The translations under genes and the position numbers were made by a program. This document shows positions 54,251 through 55,918 of a stretch of DNA of 55,918 nucleotides, in pieces; positions within the stretch are counted from its first letter, which is position 1, and each line of letters opens with the position of its first letter. A model generated the notes under the pieces. That model saw only the letters and a program-made list of their open reading frames with translations. It was not told the origin of the DNA and ran no database searches. This stretch comes from Pseudobdellovibrionaceae bacterium (GTDB lineage Bacteria > Bdellovibrionota > Bdellovibrionia > Bdellovibrionales > UBA1609). The stretch lies in the NCBI GenBank assembly GCA_018663505.1, contig JABJQG010000021.1, positions 1 to 55,918 of the forward strand, given 5' to 3'.

Positions 54251-54769
54251 CTACGCGGCTCCTCTATAATAAGTAAGATTTAAACGGGAGAGCCATGTTC
54301 TCTCCTCCGATAATGTAAAACCAGCTTTTTCAGCTCCAGATAACACGCTATTATAAAGAGTTTTCAGCGAGCGAATTTCATTTTCATTAAATTCATCATT
54401 AAACATTGAGTTTTCTATAGCTTCAATGACACTGATAATGTCTGGTGTAGTGACAACGTTTGGCAGCTGAACGCCATGTCCCTCAGAGTCCTCGGCGTCA
54501 TCTGGTTTAAAGCCAATTAGCCTATCTGTAACTAATATCTTGCATCCATCTAAATAGTTAACTTGTAGAAAGCGATCGCCCTTTTCATCAAATCGAGTAA
54601 GTATAGTTTCAATTTTGTGGGTAGGGAGTAGCAAAACTTTGTTATCGGCCTTTTGCTCTATTTGAATCTCAATCTCGCTTTGCACCACTAAATCTAGCCC
54701 AGTGCTGTTAAATATATATTCGGTAAGTAAGTTGTAGTTTATCTCTGTTGGTTCGTTACTTGAGTTCAC
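54251..54769 (-). CDS. hypothetical cytoplasmic protein
   Basis: I do not recognise this 172-residue protein. It is acidic, without a signal peptide or membrane segment. Its N-terminal half looks beta-rich (DLVVQSEIEIQIEQ, ADNKVLLLPTHKIETILTRF, FLQVNYLDGCKILVTDRLI). The C-terminal half is helical (VTTPDIISVIEAIENSMFN, FNENEIRSLKTLYNSVLSGA). The frame is long and coding-like. A GGAGC/GCTCC hairpin overlaps its stop codon but lacks a T-run. It is isolated between the IS remnant and the rRNA operon. Confidence 0.6.
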   Translation of the reverse strand: MNSSNEPTEINYNLLTEYIFNSTGLDLVVQSEIEIQIEQKADNKVLLLPTHKIETILTRFDEKGDRFLQVNYLDGCKILVTDRLIGFKPDDAEDSEGHGVQLPNVVTTPDIISVIEAIENSMFNDEFNENEIRSLKTLYNSVLSGAEKAGFTLSEERTWLSRLNLTYYRGAA

Positions 54770-54861
54770 TGTATTCTCGCTTTTTATTTAGTTTGCGGCA
54801 GTGACTGAGTCCATCTAGGCACAAGCATATTAATAAAATAAAACAATCCGTAGCTCTTTAA

Positions 54862-54912
54862 ATGGTGATCAATGTGAAGGTAGCAGCACATGCTAACTCA
54901 GTTAATCACCAT
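54862..54912. repeat. nested inverted repeats in the region upstream of tRNA-Ala
   Basis: ATGGTGAT (54862-54869) pairs with ATCACCAT (54905-54912), and inside it TAGCA (54881-54885) pairs with TGCTA (54891-54895). This is the only structure I see in the 356-base gene-free stretch 54770-55125; no small gene there is supportable. Confidence 0.4.
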
Positions 54913-55057
54913 ATGTATCTCTATCGAGCCTAGGCATTGGAAACTTTAAAGGCCTCCTTGGTTTTAGTATATCGTCCTGCATTATATTGAGAATACTCAG
55001 AGTTATTGAATGAATTGTCCATAAAGTATTCAATTATGGATACATTTAAAATTAAAG

Positions 55058-55087
55058 TTGACCCGTGAGTTTCGTTGGTGCAGTATC
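55058..55087 (+). promoter_or_regulatory. possible promoter of tRNA-Ala / rRNA operon
   Basis: TTGACC (55058-55063) is followed at a spacing of about 17 by CAGTAT, which matches three of six -10 positions, and then by a GC-rich stretch (GCTCGCG) that resembles a stable-RNA discriminator. It lies 40-70 bases before tRNA-Ala. Confidence 0.35.
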
Positions 55088-55125
55088 GGTAGCTCGCGTT
55101 TTGAAAATATAAGGTTACCTTTTTT

Positions 55126-55201
<76 letters not shown>

Positions 55202-55266
55202 AAAAATGTAATTATTTCAGGCTTTTACGCAGCAAGTAAAAAAATGAGATAAATAAAAAAACCTTA

Positions 55267-55295
55267 TTGACAGCCGCAGCGAAATTGAGTTAAAA
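55267..55295 (+). promoter_or_regulatory. possible second rRNA promoter between tRNA-Ala and 16S
   Basis: A perfect TTGACA at 55267-55272 is followed after 17 bases by TTAAAA (55290-55295), which matches three of six -10 positions. It could give the 16S gene its own start independent of tRNA-Ala. Confidence 0.4.
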
Positions 55296-55311
55296 CCCAG
55301 CTTCGCATTAT

Positions 55312-55320
55312 TGCTCTTTG
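55312..55320 (+). promoter_or_regulatory. boxA-like antitermination site in the rRNA leader
   Basis: TGCTCTTTG, followed by AAAACTGAAT, closely matches the boxA element (TGCTCTTTA) used by NusB/NusE antitermination complexes in bacterial rRNA leaders. It lies 165 bases before the 16S start, a usual place. Confidence 0.7.
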
Positions 55321-55357
55321 AAAACTGAATAGCTAATAAAAAACTTGTTTTTTGAGT

Positions 55358-55381
55358 CCCAAATAAATTTATTTATTTGGG
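55358..55381 (+). other. 11-bp hairpin in the 16S leader
   Basis: CCCAAATAAAT (55358-55368) and ATTTATTTGGG (55371-55381) are perfect reverse complements. An outer ACTTG/CAAGT pair extends the stem. It lies between boxA and the 16S start and may take part in leader folding or RNase processing. Confidence 0.55.
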
Positions 55382-55476
55382 TTAATTCAAGTACAAACTA
55401 GTCTTGCAAAAGATAGTTTTACGCAATTTATATAAGTTTACTTATATAGGTTATTTTTAAATTTAGAGTTCGTTTT

Positions 55477-55918
<442 letters not shown>

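Overview
The window reads as part of a chromosome from a predatory-type deltaproteobacterium-like organism, most probably in the Bdellovibrionota (inference). The base composition is AT-rich. Support comes from a MotAB stator pair, a Glt/Agl-like envelope machine otherwise known from Myxococcota and Bdellovibrio, a type IV pilus locus in the Myxococcus-like order ABC ATPase - ABC permease - PilD - PilM-N-O-P-Q, and many large secreted TPR and low-complexity proteins. The 16S rRNA fragment at the right end could settle the placement, but I could not search it.

Layout. 0-4.5 kb: dsbD on the minus strand, then motA-motB and a peptidase E-like gene. 4.6-4.8 kb: tRNA-Lys and tRNA-Glu. 4.8-9.7 kb: an accessory stretch with an AAA/DUF4143 ATPase whose start codon lies in a 69-bp near-perfect palindrome, a possible 40-residue membrane peptide, an MscS channel, two secreted proteins of unknown role (one with a trypsin-like His/Asp signature) and a PPC/DUF296 protein. 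9.7-11.9 kb: a large secreted protein joining a thioredoxin-like CxxC domain, a caspase/legumain-like domain and an EF-hand. 12.1-24.2 kb: two divergent outer-membrane beta-barrel paralogues, two TPR proteins, a small conserved-looking protein, an FHA-TM-AgmX/TonB-type protein, a TolQ-like and two TolR-like proton-channel subunits, and a convergent GYF-GYF-PilZ protein. Together these resemble a Glt-type, proton-driven trans-envelope machine with a possible c-di-GMP input.

24.4-29.6 kb: an LptC/LptA-type fusion, lptB, rpoN, hpf and metK, with a terminator-like hairpin that contains the metK Shine-Dalgarno. 29.6-33.8 kb: lepA followed by three consecutive signal peptidase I genes; the third has lost its catalytic serine. 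33.9-39.8 kb: the pyrimidine operon pyrB-carA-(unknown gene)-carB. 39.8-42.1 kb: an osmoprotectant-type ABC importer with a substrate-binding/permease fusion. 42.2-50.7 kb: the type IV pilus block, ending in a secretin that looks like a lipoprotein with a long acidic segment. 51.0-53.1 kb: rarA, a single-domain response regulator and a cupin. 53.4-54.0 kb: a decayed IS200/IS605-type element. 55.1 kb to the end: tRNA-Ala upstream of the rRNA leader and the first ~440 bases of 16S rRNA.

Most operons are tightly packed with 4-bp or shorter overlaps. Several genes use TTG or GTG starts with good Shine-Dalgarno sequences, and I moved several starts inward on that basis. I saw no CRISPR array and no prophage. 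All functional calls come from reading motifs; no database search was run.
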